A stretch of DNA of 64,000 nucleotides, taken from contig CAYONC010000004.1 of NCBI GenBank assembly GCA_964405265.1, positions 1 to 64,000 of the forward strand, in the 5' to 3' direction. The position numbers and the translations under genes are program-made. Below the pieces are notes generated by a model. That model did not search any database, was not told where the DNA came from, and worked only from the letters and a program-made list of their open reading frames with translations. Of the stretch, positions 1 to 8,684 are shown in pieces (within the stretch, counting starts at the first letter, position 1; every line of letters begins with the position of its first letter). The DNA is from Eshraghiella sp964405265 (lineage in GTDB: Bacteria > Bacillota > Clostridia > Lachnospirales > Lachnospiraceae).

Positions 1-57
1 GGAATAGTGGCTCCCAAAGTCCGGACAGGTGGCTCAGAGAGCCCCGGAATAATCACA
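1..57. mobile_element. Probable end of an insertion sequence (iterated repeats)
   Basis: The first 57 bases contain a repeated unit with a period of about 22-23 bases: GGAATAGTGGCTC at 1-13, GGACAGGTGGCTC at 23-35 and a partial GGAATAATCACA at 46-57. Several repeats of this size next to a terminus ending in CA are typical of transposase-binding ends such as those of IS21-family elements. No transposase gene is inside the window, so the element would lie to the left. The family assignment is inference; the repeats themselves are directly visible. Confidence 0.45.
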
Positions 58-148
58 GAAAGATAGAAAATCATATGGGAAGATGCCATATGTTCAGGCA
101 CTTCATTGTTGTGGAATGCGGCATGTCCCATAGGTAAGAAAGAAACAT

Positions 149-197
149 AAAAAAACATGACCTCCGGAGTGAGATGATAATTTTACATCCGGGGGTC
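149..197 (-). terminator. Intrinsic terminator of the activase gene
   Basis: A 10-base-pair stem (159-168 with 188-197, one G-U pair) is followed, in the minus-strand direction, by a run of seven T residues (149-155 on the plus strand). It lies just beyond the stop codon of the minus-strand gene that ends at 207. Confidence 0.75.
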
Positions 198-206
198 ATA
201 TTTATT

Positions 207-3200
207 TTAACGGTTAAGTTTTTTATAAGCGGTTGCAAGCATGAGCTTGATTCTGTTAAGCTGGTTAACCTCACTGGCTCCGGCGTCATAGTCAACTGCT
301 ATAATATTGGCGTCAGGGAAGCCTGCCCGCAGTTCCTTGATAACGCCTTTACCTACAATGTGGTTAGGAAGACATCCGAAAGGCTGGCAGCATACAATAT
401 TATTAACACCGTTTTCAATCAGATGAACCATTTCAGCAGTAAGAAGCCATCCTTCACCGGTCTGGTTTCCGTCCGAAATATATGGTCTTGAAAGCTTCTG
501 CAATTCGCCGATTTTTTCAGGCGGAGAAAAACGTCTGCTTTCTTTAAGATATATTCCTGATTTGCGTCGCAGCATCTCAATGGCAGTGATAACCAGATTA
601 CTTATTGTACCCGTCTTTTTGCCGGAACCAAGATGTTCAACCCTGAAATATGAGTTCTGTGCACAATACAGGAAAAAGCCCATAAAATCAGGAACGACAG
701 CTTCGGCACCTTCTTTTTCAAGAAGCTCAACAATTCTGTTGTTGGCAACAGGATGAAATTTTACAAGAATTTCACCGACAATGCCCACCTTCGGTTTCTC
801 AATTTCAAGAAGCGGAAGATTATCAAATTCATTTATGATTGTCTTTATTACACGGTTGAACCTGTGGAAGGAAGTATTTCCCTTAAAGCTATCGGCACAC
901 AGCTTATTCATTTTTTCTGCAAGTGCATTTGCGGAACCCGGAACAGCCTCATACGGACGTGTTCTGTACAGGCACTGCATGAGTATGTCACCGTACTGGA
1001 TTGACATGAGAACTTTTTTAATAAGTGTAAAATTATATTTAAGTCCCGGATTACTCTCTATTCCCTGAACACTGAGTGATATTACAGGGATATGCTGAAG
1101 ACCTGCTTTCTGAAGTGCACGTCTTATAAACCCGATATAATTGCTTGCCCTGCATCCGCCGCCGGTCTGTGTAATTACGACTGCTGTTTTATTTAAATCA
1201 TATTTACCGGATAAAAGTGCTTCCATAATCTGTCCGGTAAGGATGATTGAAGGATAGCATGCATCATTGTTAACATACTTAAGACCTGTGTCAACGGCAG
1301 ATTTTTCCAAATTCTGAAGCATTACAAAATTATATCCGCAAGAGTTAAGTGCAGGCTCCAGAATATTAAAATGTATCGGTGACAGCTGAGGACAGAGTAT
1401 TGTATATTTCTGCTTCTGCATTTCTTCCGTATATACAACCCTGTGGTAAGCAGGAGAGGTTATTTTACGTTCATAATTACGCTTTTCTCTTACCTTAAGC
1501 GCTGCAAGAAGGGAACGAATTCTTATTCTTGCCGCACCTAAATTATTAACTTCATCAATTTTTAAGGCGGTATATATTTTACCTCCTGATGTAAGAATAT
1601 CATTGACACTGTCGGTTGTTACGGCATCAAGACCGCATCCGAAGGAGTTAAGCTGTATCATGTCAAGGTCATCCCTTGTCTTTACATAACTTGCAGCAGC
1701 ATACAGTCTTGAATGGTATGTCCACTGGTCCATTACTATAATAGGACGCTCGACCTTTCCTAAATGGGCGATTGAATCTTCAGATAAAACCGCAATACCA
1801 TAGGAATTAATCAGTTCCGGTATGCCGTGATTGATTTCCGGGTCAATGTGATACGGACGTCCTGCAAGAACAATACCCCTGCGACCTGTTTTTTCAAGAT
1901 AATCAAGGGTTTCTTCTCCCTTTTTCCTTATGTCTTCGCGACATCTGGTCATTTCTTCCCAGCCTGCTGCAACAGCATCAAGAATATCCTCCGGATTTAA
2001 TCCGAATTCTCCGGAAAATACATTTACGAGCTCTTTTCCTGCAACGTCAGAATCAGCGAATGAAATAAAAGGATTCATGAATTTTACGTTATTAGCATCA
2101 AGCTCTTCCATATTGTTTTTGATATTCTCGCCATATGATGTGACAATAGGACAGTTGAAATGGTTATTGGTGGTCTCATCCTCACAACGCTCATACGGAA
2201 TACAAGGCATGAAAATAAATTTTATGTTCTGTTTTATAAGCCATGATACATGACCGTGAACCAGCTTTGCAGGATAGCATGCCGATTCGCTCGGTATTGA
2301 CTCAATTCCAAGCTCATATATTTTTCTGTTTGAAGCCGGCGAGAGCACAACCCTGAATCCTAATTTTGTAAAAAAAGTATGCCAGAAAGGATAGTTTTCA
2401 TACATATTCAGTGAACGTGGTATACCAACGGTTCCCAGCGGAGCTTTATCAGGTTCAAGAGACTCATAAGAGAATAAGCGTGTATTCTTATATTCATACA
2501 GATTAGGTATTTTATCCTTATTGCGTTCTTTTCCAAGACCTCTTTCGCACCTGTTGCCGGAAATAAACTGGCGGCCCCCTGTAAATCTGTTCACGGTAAG
2601 AAGACAGTGGTTGGTGCAGCCCTTACATCTTATCATGTTGGTTTCATATTTAAGAGAAGATATCTGTTCAGAACTCAGCATGGATGTAGGCTGTCCCTCA
2701 TATCTTTCCCTTGCAATGAGTGCGGCACCGAATGCACCCATTATACCTGCAATGTCAGGACGTACTGCCTGTACACCGGCAATTTTTTCAAAGCTTCTGA
2801 GTACTGCATTGTTATAAAATGTACCGCCCTGAACAACAATATTGGTTCCCAATTCGGAAGGGTCGGAGAGCTTAATAACCTTATAAAGTGCATTTTTAAT
2901 AACGGAATATGCAAGACCTGATGAAATGTCGGCAACCGTTGCACCTTCTTTTTGTGCCTGTTTAACTTTGGAGTTCATAAAAACGGTACATCTTGTTCCT
3001 AAATCTATCGGGTGCTCGGCAAAAAGTGCCGCTTTGGCAAAATCTTGAACCGAGTAATTAAGGCTCTTAGCAAATGTCTCTATGAATGAGCCGCAGCCTG
3101 ATGAACATGCTTCATTAAGCTGTACGCCATCTACGGTTCCGTCTTTAATCTTGATACATTTCATATCCTGGCCGCCGATGTCAAGAATACAGTCCACAGA

Positions 3201-4439
3201 CGGATTAAAAAACGAGGCAGCATAATAGTGCGATACTGTTTCAACCTCACCTTCATCCAGCATGAGGGCTGCTTTTATAAGTGCTTCACCATATCCGGTT
3301 GAGCATGAGCGTACAATATGTACATCATCCGGAAGTTTGTCGTATATATCATTAATTGCCTTAATTGATGCAGCAAGAGGACTTCCGTTATTATTTTCAT
3401 AAAAAGAATAGAGAAGAGTTCCGTCTTCTGCGACAAGAGCTGCCTTGGTCGTGGTTGAACCTGCATCTATGCCGAGAAAACAGTTGCCTTTATATGATGA
3501 AAGATCGGATTTTTTTACACATGCCCCGTCATGTCGTGCGATGAAGTCATTATATTCATTCTCGGTTGAAAACAGGGGTTCCATTCTTTCAACTTCAAAA
3601 TCCATTTTAATGTTTGATGAAAGGAGAGTTATTAATTCATCAAGACTGTTGGAATATGCTTTATCGTAAGCCATTGCAGAACCTATTGCTGCAAAGAGGT
3701 GCGAATTATCAGGTGCGATTATGTATTCGCCGGAAAGGTTAAGCGTTCTTATGAAAGCATTCTTTAATTCAGAAAGAAAGTGCAGAGGACCGCCTAAAAA
3801 AGCAACATGACCTCTGATAGGCTTACCGCATGCAAGACCGCTTATTGTCTGATTGACAACCGCCTGAAAAATAGATGCGGCAAGATCTTCCTTGGTAGCA
3901 CCCTCGTTGATAAGCGGCTGTATGTCCGTTTTTGCAAAAACTCCGCACCTTGCGGCAATAGGATAAATTGAGCGGTAATTCTTCGCATATTCATTAAGTC
4001 CCGAAGCATCCGTCTGAAGAAGGGATGCCATCTGGTCAATGAAAGAACCGGTACCTCCGGCACATATTCCGTTCATACGCTGGTCAATGCCATTTGAAAA
4101 ATATATTATTTTGGCATCTTCACCGCCAAGCTCTATTGCAACATCCGTTTCGGGAGCATAATATTCCAGTGCAGATGCCACGGAAACGACTTCCTGATTA
4201 AACGGAACATTAAGGTGGTTGGCAAGCGTAAGCCCGCCGGATCCCGTAATAACCGGATATACCGTTATGGAACCGGATACATCCTTAACCTTCTTCAGAA
4301 GAGAAGCAAGAGTTTCCTGAATATTTGCATAATGTCTTTCATAATCGGAAAAAATAATGCTGTTATTCTCATCCAGTATGGCAATTTTGACGGTTGTTGA
4401 ACCGATGTCGATTCCAAGTTTATATATGTTTCTGTCCAT
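207..4439 (-). CDS. Giant acyl-CoA dehydratase activase / HgdB-like fusion protein
   Basis: This protein of about 1,410 residues joins two ATPase modules of the BcrAD/BadFG/HgdC type, a DUF2229 region and a C-terminal region like HgdB/HgdC-associated proteins. Each ATPase module begins with an actin-fold phosphate loop (LGIDIGSTTVK, then LGIDAGSTTTK) and carries the cysteine pair that would bridge a [4Fe-4S] cluster (GICAGGTGSF with ARCGVF; EACSSGCGSF with GTRCTVF). A further cysteine motif (CKGCTNHC) precedes the DUF2229 part. Related small proteins drive ATP-dependent one-electron transfer to 2-hydroxyacyl-CoA dehydratases, but the job of these giant versions is not established. The start at 4439 is chosen because AAAAGGGAG lies just upstream; an in-frame ATG at 4481 lacks a good site. 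No dehydratase partner gene is beside it. Confidence 0.88.
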   Translation of the reverse strand: MDRNIYKLGIDIGSTTVKIAILDENNSIIFSDYERHYANIQETLASLLKKVKDVSGSITVYPVITGSGGLTLANHLNVPFNQEVVSVASALEYYAPETDVAIELGGEDAKIIYFSNGIDQRMNGICAGGTGSFIDQMASLLQTDASGLNEYAKNYRSIYPIAARCGVFAKTDIQPLINEGATKEDLAASIFQAVVNQTISGLACGKPIRGHVAFLGGPLHFLSELKNAFIRTLNLSGEYIIAPDNSHLFAAIGSAMAYDKAYSNSLDELITLLSSNIKMDFEVERMEPLFSTENEYNDFIARHDGACVKKSDLSSYKGNCFLGIDAGSTTTKAALVAEDGTLLYSFYENNNGSPLAASIKAINDIYDKLPDDVHIVRSCSTGYGEALIKAALMLDEGEVETVSHYYAASFFNPSVDCILDIGGQDMKCIKIKDGTVDGVQLNEACSSGCGSFIETFAKSLNYSVQDFAKAALFAEHPIDLGTRCTVFMNSKVKQAQKEGATVADISSGLAYSVIKNALYKVIKLSDPSELGTNIVVQGGTFYNNAVLRSFEKIAGVQAVRPDIAGIMGAFGAALIARERYEGQPTSMLSSEQISSLKYETNMIRCKGCTNHCLLTVNRFTGGRQFISGNRCERGLGKERNKDKIPNLYEYKNTRLFSYESLEPDKAPLGTVGIPRSLNMYENYPFWHTFFTKLGFRVVLSPASNRKIYELGIESIPSESACYPAKLVHGHVSWLIKQNIKFIFMPCIPYERCEDETTNNHFNCPIVTSYGENIKNNMEELDANNVKFMNPFISFADSDVAGKELVNVFSGEFGLNPEDILDAVAAGWEEMTRCREDIRKKGEETLDYLEKTGRRGIVLAGRPYHIDPEINHGIPELINSYGIAVLSEDSIAHLGKVERPIIVMDQWTYHSRLYAAASYVKTRDDLDMIQLNSFGCGLDAVTTDSVNDILTSGGKIYTALKIDEVNNLGAARIRIRSLLAALKVREKRNYERKITSPAYHRVVYTEEMQKQKYTILCPQLSPIHFNILEPALNSCGYNFVMLQNLEKSAVDTGLKYVNNDACYPSIILTGQIMEALLSGKYDLNKTAVVITQTGGGCRASNYIGFIRRALQKAGLQHIPVISLSVQGIESNPGLKYNFTLIKKVLMSIQYGDILMQCLYRTRPYEAVPGSANALAEKMNKLCADSFKGNTSFHRFNRVIKTIINEFDNLPLLEIEKPKVGIVGEILVKFHPVANNRIVELLEKEGAEAVVPDFMGFFLYCAQNSYFRVEHLGSGKKTGTISNLVITAIEMLRRKSGIYLKESRRFSPPEKIGELQKLSRPYISDGNQTGEGWLLTAEMVHLIENGVNNIVCCQPFGCLPNHIVGKGVIKELRAGFPDANIIAVDYDAGASEVNQLNRIKLMLATAYKKLNR

Positions 4440-4516
4440 AAATTTCTCCCTTTTATCATCTGAAAAAATCAATGTAAACATTATATATTAAGGAAGAATA
4501 ATTTTCAACATTGGAT

Positions 4517-4545
4517 TTGACAAAACAACCATATCTCAATATAAT
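4517..4545 (+). promoter_or_regulatory. Consensus sigma-A promoter of corA
   Basis: A perfect TTGACA (4517-4522), a 17-base spacer and a perfect TATAAT (4540-4545) lie 36 bases before the corA start codon. This is the ideal vegetative promoter and suggests strong constitutive expression. Confidence 0.85.
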
Positions 4546-4581
4546 TAAAATGTTACTTTATGGAAGTCAGGAGGTAATGAC

Positions 4582-5523
4582 ATGATTAAGATTCTGAAAA
4601 CAACGGATAACGGCGTACTGCAGACAGAAGATTATGAAGAAGGCTGCTGGATTGCACTGACCAATCCCACCGCTGAAGAACTTCAGGATGTTGCCGTCAG
4701 ATATAATATTGCTCCTGATGATTTAAGGGCTTCACTCGATGAGGAAGAAAGATCACGTATTGAAACAGAAGAGAATTATACTCTTGTACTGGTTGACATT
4801 CCTACCATAGAGGAACGTAATGATAAGGACTGGTACGGAACGATTCCGCTCGGTATTATTTTATGTGACAAGGTTATTGTAACGGTATGCCTTGAAGATA
4901 CTCCGGTTCTTACGTCATTTATGGACGGACGTGTAAGAAATTTTTTTACCTACATGAAGACAAGATTTATTTTTCAGATTTTATACAGAAATGCAACACT
5001 GTACCTGAATTATCTGAGAATAATTGACCGACGCAGTGATGCCATTGAACAGAAATTACATGAGGCAACGAGAAACAGGGAGCTTATAGAACTGCTTGAA
5101 CTTGAAAAATCCCTTGTATTCTTTACCACGTCACTTAAATCCAATGAGGTTGTGCTTGAAAAGCTTCTCAAATCAACCGCAGTCAAGAAGTATCCTGAGG
5201 ATGAGGATCTTATTGAGGATGTAATAGTTGAGAACAAGCAGGCGATTGAAATGGCCAACATATACAGCGGAATACTTAACGGAACAATGGATACTTTCGC
5301 ATCAGTTATTTCCAATAACCAGAATATTGTAATGAAATTCCTTACTACCATTACCATTGTATTATCAATTCCTACCATGATTGCCAGCTTTTACGGAATG
5401 AATGTCAATGCGGAGGGAATGCCGTTTGCCGACATGAAGTGGGGGTTCCTTATCGTAATAGGAATTTCACTTGTGATTTCACTGATAATTGCAATGATAT
5501 TCCGTAAGAAAGATTTATTTTAA
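4582..5523 (+). CDS. corA: CorA family divalent metal ion transporter
   Basis: This 313-residue protein matches the CorA magnesium/cobalt channel family in length and layout. A long cytoplasmic alpha/beta and helical portion is followed by two C-terminal membrane helices. The signature pore motif YGMN is visible at the end of the first helix (about residue 270), and the protein ends in a short basic tail (FRKKDLF). CorA forms a pentameric channel in the cytoplasmic membrane and mainly takes up Mg2+. A strong GGAGG site precedes the ATG. It is followed after 15 bases by the rhomboid-like gene, so the two are probably cotranscribed and share the terminator at 6484-6522. Confidence 0.93.
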   Translation: MIKILKTTDNGVLQTEDYEEGCWIALTNPTAEELQDVAVRYNIAPDDLRASLDEEERSRIETEENYTLVLVDIPTIEERNDKDWYGTIPLGIILCDKVIVTVCLEDTPVLTSFMDGRVRNFFTYMKTRFIFQILYRNATLYLNYLRIIDRRSDAIEQKLHEATRNRELIELLELEKSLVFFTTSLKSNEVVLEKLLKSTAVKKYPEDEDLIEDVIVENKQAIEMANIYSGILNGTMDTFASVISNNQNIVMKFLTTITIVLSIPTMIASFYGMNVNAEGMPFADMKWGFLIVIGISLVISLIIAMIFRKKDLF

Positions 5524-5538
5524 AAGAGGATTGGTAAA

Positions 5539-6474
5539 ATGGGTTTTTACGCAAAATTAGAAAAAAAATTCGGAAGGTTTGCCATTAAAAACATAACACT
5601 TGTGCTTATCATATGCTATGCTGCAGGCTATGTGCTTGAGGCAGTTAATCCGGAATTTTTGTATTATCTGAGTCTTGACCCGGTGGAGATTGTACACGGA
5701 CAGGTATGGAGACTCGTAAGCTGGCTGCTTATACCGCCGCCTGAGTCCAATATGTTTTTTGCGATAATAATGCTGGTATTTTATTATTCCATCGGTACTA
5801 CCTTAGAGAGAACATGGGGAACGTTTCATTACAATTTCTACCTGTTCATGGGAATGATATTTACTATAATGGGAAGCTTTCTTCTCATGGCATACTGCAA
5901 TATAAGATATCCTGACGGATTCGGAGGTTTGTCTGCTTCAGCACCTACATCGTGGTTATCATTAAGCTTCAGCACATATTACGTCAATATGTCAATTTTT
6001 CTTGCATATGCATGTACATTTCCCGATAATGAGGTATATGTGATGTTTATACTTCCTATTAAGGTTAAGTGGCTCGGTGTTATTTACGGTGCATTTATAG
6101 GTTATGAAATGATATACGAAATGATTGCTTATCGTGCAACCAACGGTTTTGTATATCCGTTTGTAATAGGCGCCTCACTCCTGAATTTTATAGTTTTCTT
6201 TTTTACAACAAGAAAATATATTGTACACAGATACCGTCGCACGAAGGCACAGAAAGCATATCGTGCACAGACAAGGAATTTTGAGTACGAAAGACATAAG
6301 ATGGAAGAATCAAAAGCATCCTCTGTTTCAAAGCATAAATGTGCAATATGCGGCAGAACCGAGAGGGATGGAGAGGATCTTGTTTTCCGTTTCTGTTCAA
6401 AATGTGACGGGAATTATGAATACTGTCAGGATCATCTGTATACGCATATACATTTTAACAAAGGCGGTCAATGA
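5539..6474 (+). CDS. Rhomboid-like membrane protein lacking catalytic residues, with C-terminal zinc ribbon
   Basis: The 311-residue protein has about six membrane helices in its first 220 residues and rhomboid landmarks: GQVWRLVSW in the first loop and GTTLERTWGT before the third helix. Where active rhomboids carry the GxSG nucleophile, this sequence reads YYVNMSIFLAYA, and the later histidine helix has no histidine (NGFVYPFVIGASLLNF). It is therefore probably a pseudoprotease. A basic, charged linker leads to a C-terminal metal-binding module with CAICGRT and CSKCDGNYEYCQDH. The role is unknown; catalytically dead rhomboids elsewhere bind or escort membrane clients. An AGAGGA site precedes the start, 15 bases after corA. 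Confidence 0.8.
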   Translation: MGFYAKLEKKFGRFAIKNITLVLIICYAAGYVLEAVNPEFLYYLSLDPVEIVHGQVWRLVSWLLIPPPESNMFFAIIMLVFYYSIGTTLERTWGTFHYNFYLFMGMIFTIMGSFLLMAYCNIRYPDGFGGLSASAPTSWLSLSFSTYYVNMSIFLAYACTFPDNEVYVMFILPIKVKWLGVIYGAFIGYEMIYEMIAYRATNGFVYPFVIGASLLNFIVFFFTTRKYIVHRYRRTKAQKAYRAQTRNFEYERHKMEESKASSVSKHKCAICGRTERDGEDLVFRFCSKCDGNYEYCQDHLYTHIHFNKGGQ

Positions 6475-6483
6475 TGATGTAAG

Positions 6484-6522
6484 CCGGTTCCTGAATTATA
6501 AAAATTCAGGAACCGGTTTTTT
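6484..6522 (+). terminator. Intrinsic terminator after the corA unit
   Basis: A perfect 14-base-pair stem (6484-6497 with 6503-6516, five-base loop) is followed by TTTTTT. It separates the corA/rhomboid pair from the sigma factor gene. Confidence 0.93.
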
Positions 6523-6584
6523 GTCCGTTTTTACATAATTCAATCGTCTTATATATAGAACCGGAAATGGAGGTGATACGTAAA

Positions 6585-7094
6585 ATGGTACGTCATTGTG
6601 AAAAATACCTTAAAGAAATTGCGGCCGGCAGGACGGAAGCGGTTGAACACTTATATAATGTGGCAGGTCGTGCAATGTATGCCGTTGCAGTTAATATACT
6701 GCGTGATTACCAGCTTGCGGAGGACGCAATTCAGGAAAGCCTGATAAATATTATGAAAAAGGCGGCTGACTGCAGGTCATTTAAAGCAGCATATTCATGG
6801 ATTTTAACAATAACGAGAAACTGTGCCCTGGATATTTTAAGAAAAAGAAAGCACGAGGTACCGTCAGATGAAGCCTGCTTTTATGAAACAGGTACCGAAA
6901 ATATTTCGGAGGTTTCCCTTGACGTACATAATGCACTCGGACGCATTAATGAAGAAAGCAGAAATATTGTCCTGTTTAAGGCAGGACTGGGACTTTCACA
7001 CAGGGAAATTGCCGGAATAATGAATATTTCGGTAGATTCATGCCAGAAAAAATATCAGAGGGCGATAAAGCAGTTAAAAGAATATCTTTCTTAG
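6585..7094 (+). CDS. RNA polymerase sigma factor, sigma-70 family (ECF-like)
   Basis: The 169-residue protein contains sigma region 2 (about residues 20-85, with LAEDAIQESLINIMKK as region 2.2-like and a WILTITRNCALDILRKRK DNA-contacting stretch) and a region 4 helix-turn-helix near the C-terminus (LGLSHREIAGIMNISVDS). This two-domain size is that of extracytoplasmic-function sigma factors, which redirect RNA polymerase to stress or envelope genes. I choose the ATG at 6585 over the one at 6567 because a GGAGGTGAT ribosome site overlaps the earlier codon. The next gene starts 12 bases downstream and encodes a membrane protein with a short cytoplasmic N-terminus, a usual arrangement for a sigma factor with its membrane regulator. 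Confidence 0.9.
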   Translation: MVRHCEKYLKEIAAGRTEAVEHLYNVAGRAMYAVAVNILRDYQLAEDAIQESLINIMKKAADCRSFKAAYSWILTITRNCALDILRKRKHEVPSDEACFYETGTENISEVSLDVHNALGRINEESRNIVLFKAGLGLSHREIAGIMNISVDSCQKKYQRAIKQLKEYLS

Positions 7095-7106
7095 GAGGAT
7101 GACGAT

Positions 7107-8561
7107 ATGAATGTGAAAAATAAAATCAGAAAATATGTACGTGACATGGAAATACCCGATATAACAGATGTTATGCCATATCAGAAGATGAATAAGGATA
7201 AGGATAAGGGGAAGAAAAGGATTAAATGGATTGTTTCTGCAGGAACGATAGCCGCAGCTTGTCTTGCAGTGATAATTATATTCTCAGTTAACCGTTTAGG
7301 AAAAAATACTTCCAAAACCGGCAATGATAACGGTTTGGCAGGTTCATCCGATTTGCTTTATAAGGAAGAAGACCTGGAAGCTTCCGATATGATTTTTGAT
7401 GACGGGTTATCTGGCGATAGTGTTGTGCCGGATGAGGAAATTGGATTTCCGGGGAGTGATTCGCCGGATAAATCACAGAATACACAGGCAGGACTTCTGA
7501 CAGGCGGAGAAATCAGGGATTTGAAAAACTGGGATAACTGGATGAAGGTAATGGATAAGGATTATCTTACAAAATTATGGGGGATAGCCTCAGATCAAAA
7601 AATATCAGTGTATATTCATTCGGGGACAAATGCATTGAGCAATGTTACGGTTAAGCTTTTATCTGAAGATGATGACGTGATGTATACGGCGGTAACCGAT
7701 ATCAGCGGATATGCCCATCTTTTCAGCATTGACGGGAAAAAGCCATATTCAGTGAGCGTGGAATCTCCTGACGGAAGCCGGAAAGAATATTCCGTGGAAC
7801 AATATATGAATCATAATGGGGAAATTGACGTGGATTTGTCCGAAATACAGGAAGATGACACACCGGTCAGACTTGACCTTATGTTTGTGATTGATACAAC
7901 AGGCTCAATGGGAGATGAGCTTGAATATCTCTGCACTGAGATGCGTGATGTTATAGCAAGGGTTAAGGAAGAAACCGGTGCGGAAATCAGAATCAGCGTC
8001 AATTTTTACAGGGATAAGGGAGATGATTATGTTGTAAAGGATTATGATTTTACGGAAGATATAAATGATATAATGAATATCCTTCTTAAACAGTCGGCGC
8101 AAGGCGGAGGAGATATACCGGAAGCAGTGCATACAGCCCTGAAAAATGCCGTTTATGAACATTCATGGAATACCGGAAATTCGGTTAAGCTTATGTTTCT
8201 GGTACTTGATGCTCCGCCTCATGATGATAAGGACATAGTTGAAGAGCTTAATAAAACAGTAACTGATGCTGCGGCAGAGGGCATAAGGATCATACCGGTT
8301 GCAGCAAGCGGTGCGGATTCGGATACACAGATGATGTTAAGAAATATTGCAGTACTTACCGGAGGGACGTTTGTATTTCTTGATAATAACAGCGGAATAG
8401 GCGGATATCACGATGTTATGGTATCTGATAAGGAATATGACAGTGAATATCTTAATGCAATGCTGATTAGGATAATAGGTGAATACTGCGGAGTTGAGAT
8501 TGATACCGAAAAAGTAACCACTCCGACTGAAAATGATAACAATAACAATATACAGCAATAA
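7107..8561 (+). CDS. Membrane-anchored von Willebrand factor A protein, possible regulator of the adjacent sigma factor
   Basis: The 484-residue protein has about 38 charged cytoplasmic residues, one membrane helix (WIVSAGTIAAACLAVIIIF, about 44-62), an acidic linker, a beta-sandwich-like region (about 165-235) and an extracellular VWA domain (about 250-440). The VWA domain starts with DLMFVIDTTGSMGDE, which carries the metal-site DxTGS variant of DxSxS. The topology (short inside tail, one helix, large outside domain) and the position 12 bases after a sigma gene resemble RsgI-type anti-sigma sensors. Whether the N-terminal tail really binds the sigma factor cannot be told from sequence alone. 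The tail ends in an asparagine/threonine-rich segment, followed by a strong terminator. Confidence 0.82.
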   Translation: MNVKNKIRKYVRDMEIPDITDVMPYQKMNKDKDKGKKRIKWIVSAGTIAAACLAVIIIFSVNRLGKNTSKTGNDNGLAGSSDLLYKEEDLEASDMIFDDGLSGDSVVPDEEIGFPGSDSPDKSQNTQAGLLTGGEIRDLKNWDNWMKVMDKDYLTKLWGIASDQKISVYIHSGTNALSNVTVKLLSEDDDVMYTAVTDISGYAHLFSIDGKKPYSVSVESPDGSRKEYSVEQYMNHNGEIDVDLSEIQEDDTPVRLDLMFVIDTTGSMGDELEYLCTEMRDVIARVKEETGAEIRISVNFYRDKGDDYVVKDYDFTEDINDIMNILLKQSAQGGGDIPEAVHTALKNAVYEHSWNTGNSVKLMFLVLDAPPHDDKDIVEELNKTVTDAAAEGIRIIPVAASGADSDTQMMLRNIAVLTGGTFVFLDNNSGIGGYHDVMVSDKEYDSEYLNAMLIRIIGEYCGVEIDTEKVTTPTENDNNNNIQQ

Positions 8562-8573
8562 GACGCATATCTT

Positions 8574-8611
8574 AAACTCCTTCACGTGAACATGACGTGA
8601 AGGAGTTTTTT
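8574..8611 (+). terminator. Intrinsic terminator of the sigma/VWA operon
   Basis: A 14-base-pair stem, 8574-8587 with 8595-8608, encloses a seven-base loop and runs into TTTTTT. Confidence 0.92.
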
Positions 8612-8621
8612 GCAATTATAT

Positions 8622-8650
8622 TTGCAATTTATATCATAAACAGTTACAAT
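8622..8650 (+). promoter_or_regulatory. Probable sigma-A promoter of rimO
   Basis: TTGCAA at 8622-8627, a 17-base spacer and TACAAT at 8645-8650 lie directly after the upstream terminator and 34 bases before the rimO start. Confidence 0.65.
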
Positions 8651-8684
8651 GTAGTAGTAAAATTTTGTTTTGCCGGAGAGATAT

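Noticed and set aside
4440..4581. Possible riboswitch in the corA leader (an Mg2+-sensing element would be logical)
   Set aside because: The distance from the perfect promoter to the start codon is only 36 bases, too short for a known Mg2+ riboswitch.
6509..6548. A GGAAC...CGTC pair that could be an ECF-sigma promoter before the sigma gene
   Set aside because: The spacing between the elements is about 30 bases instead of 16-17, and GGAAC lies inside the upstream terminator stem.
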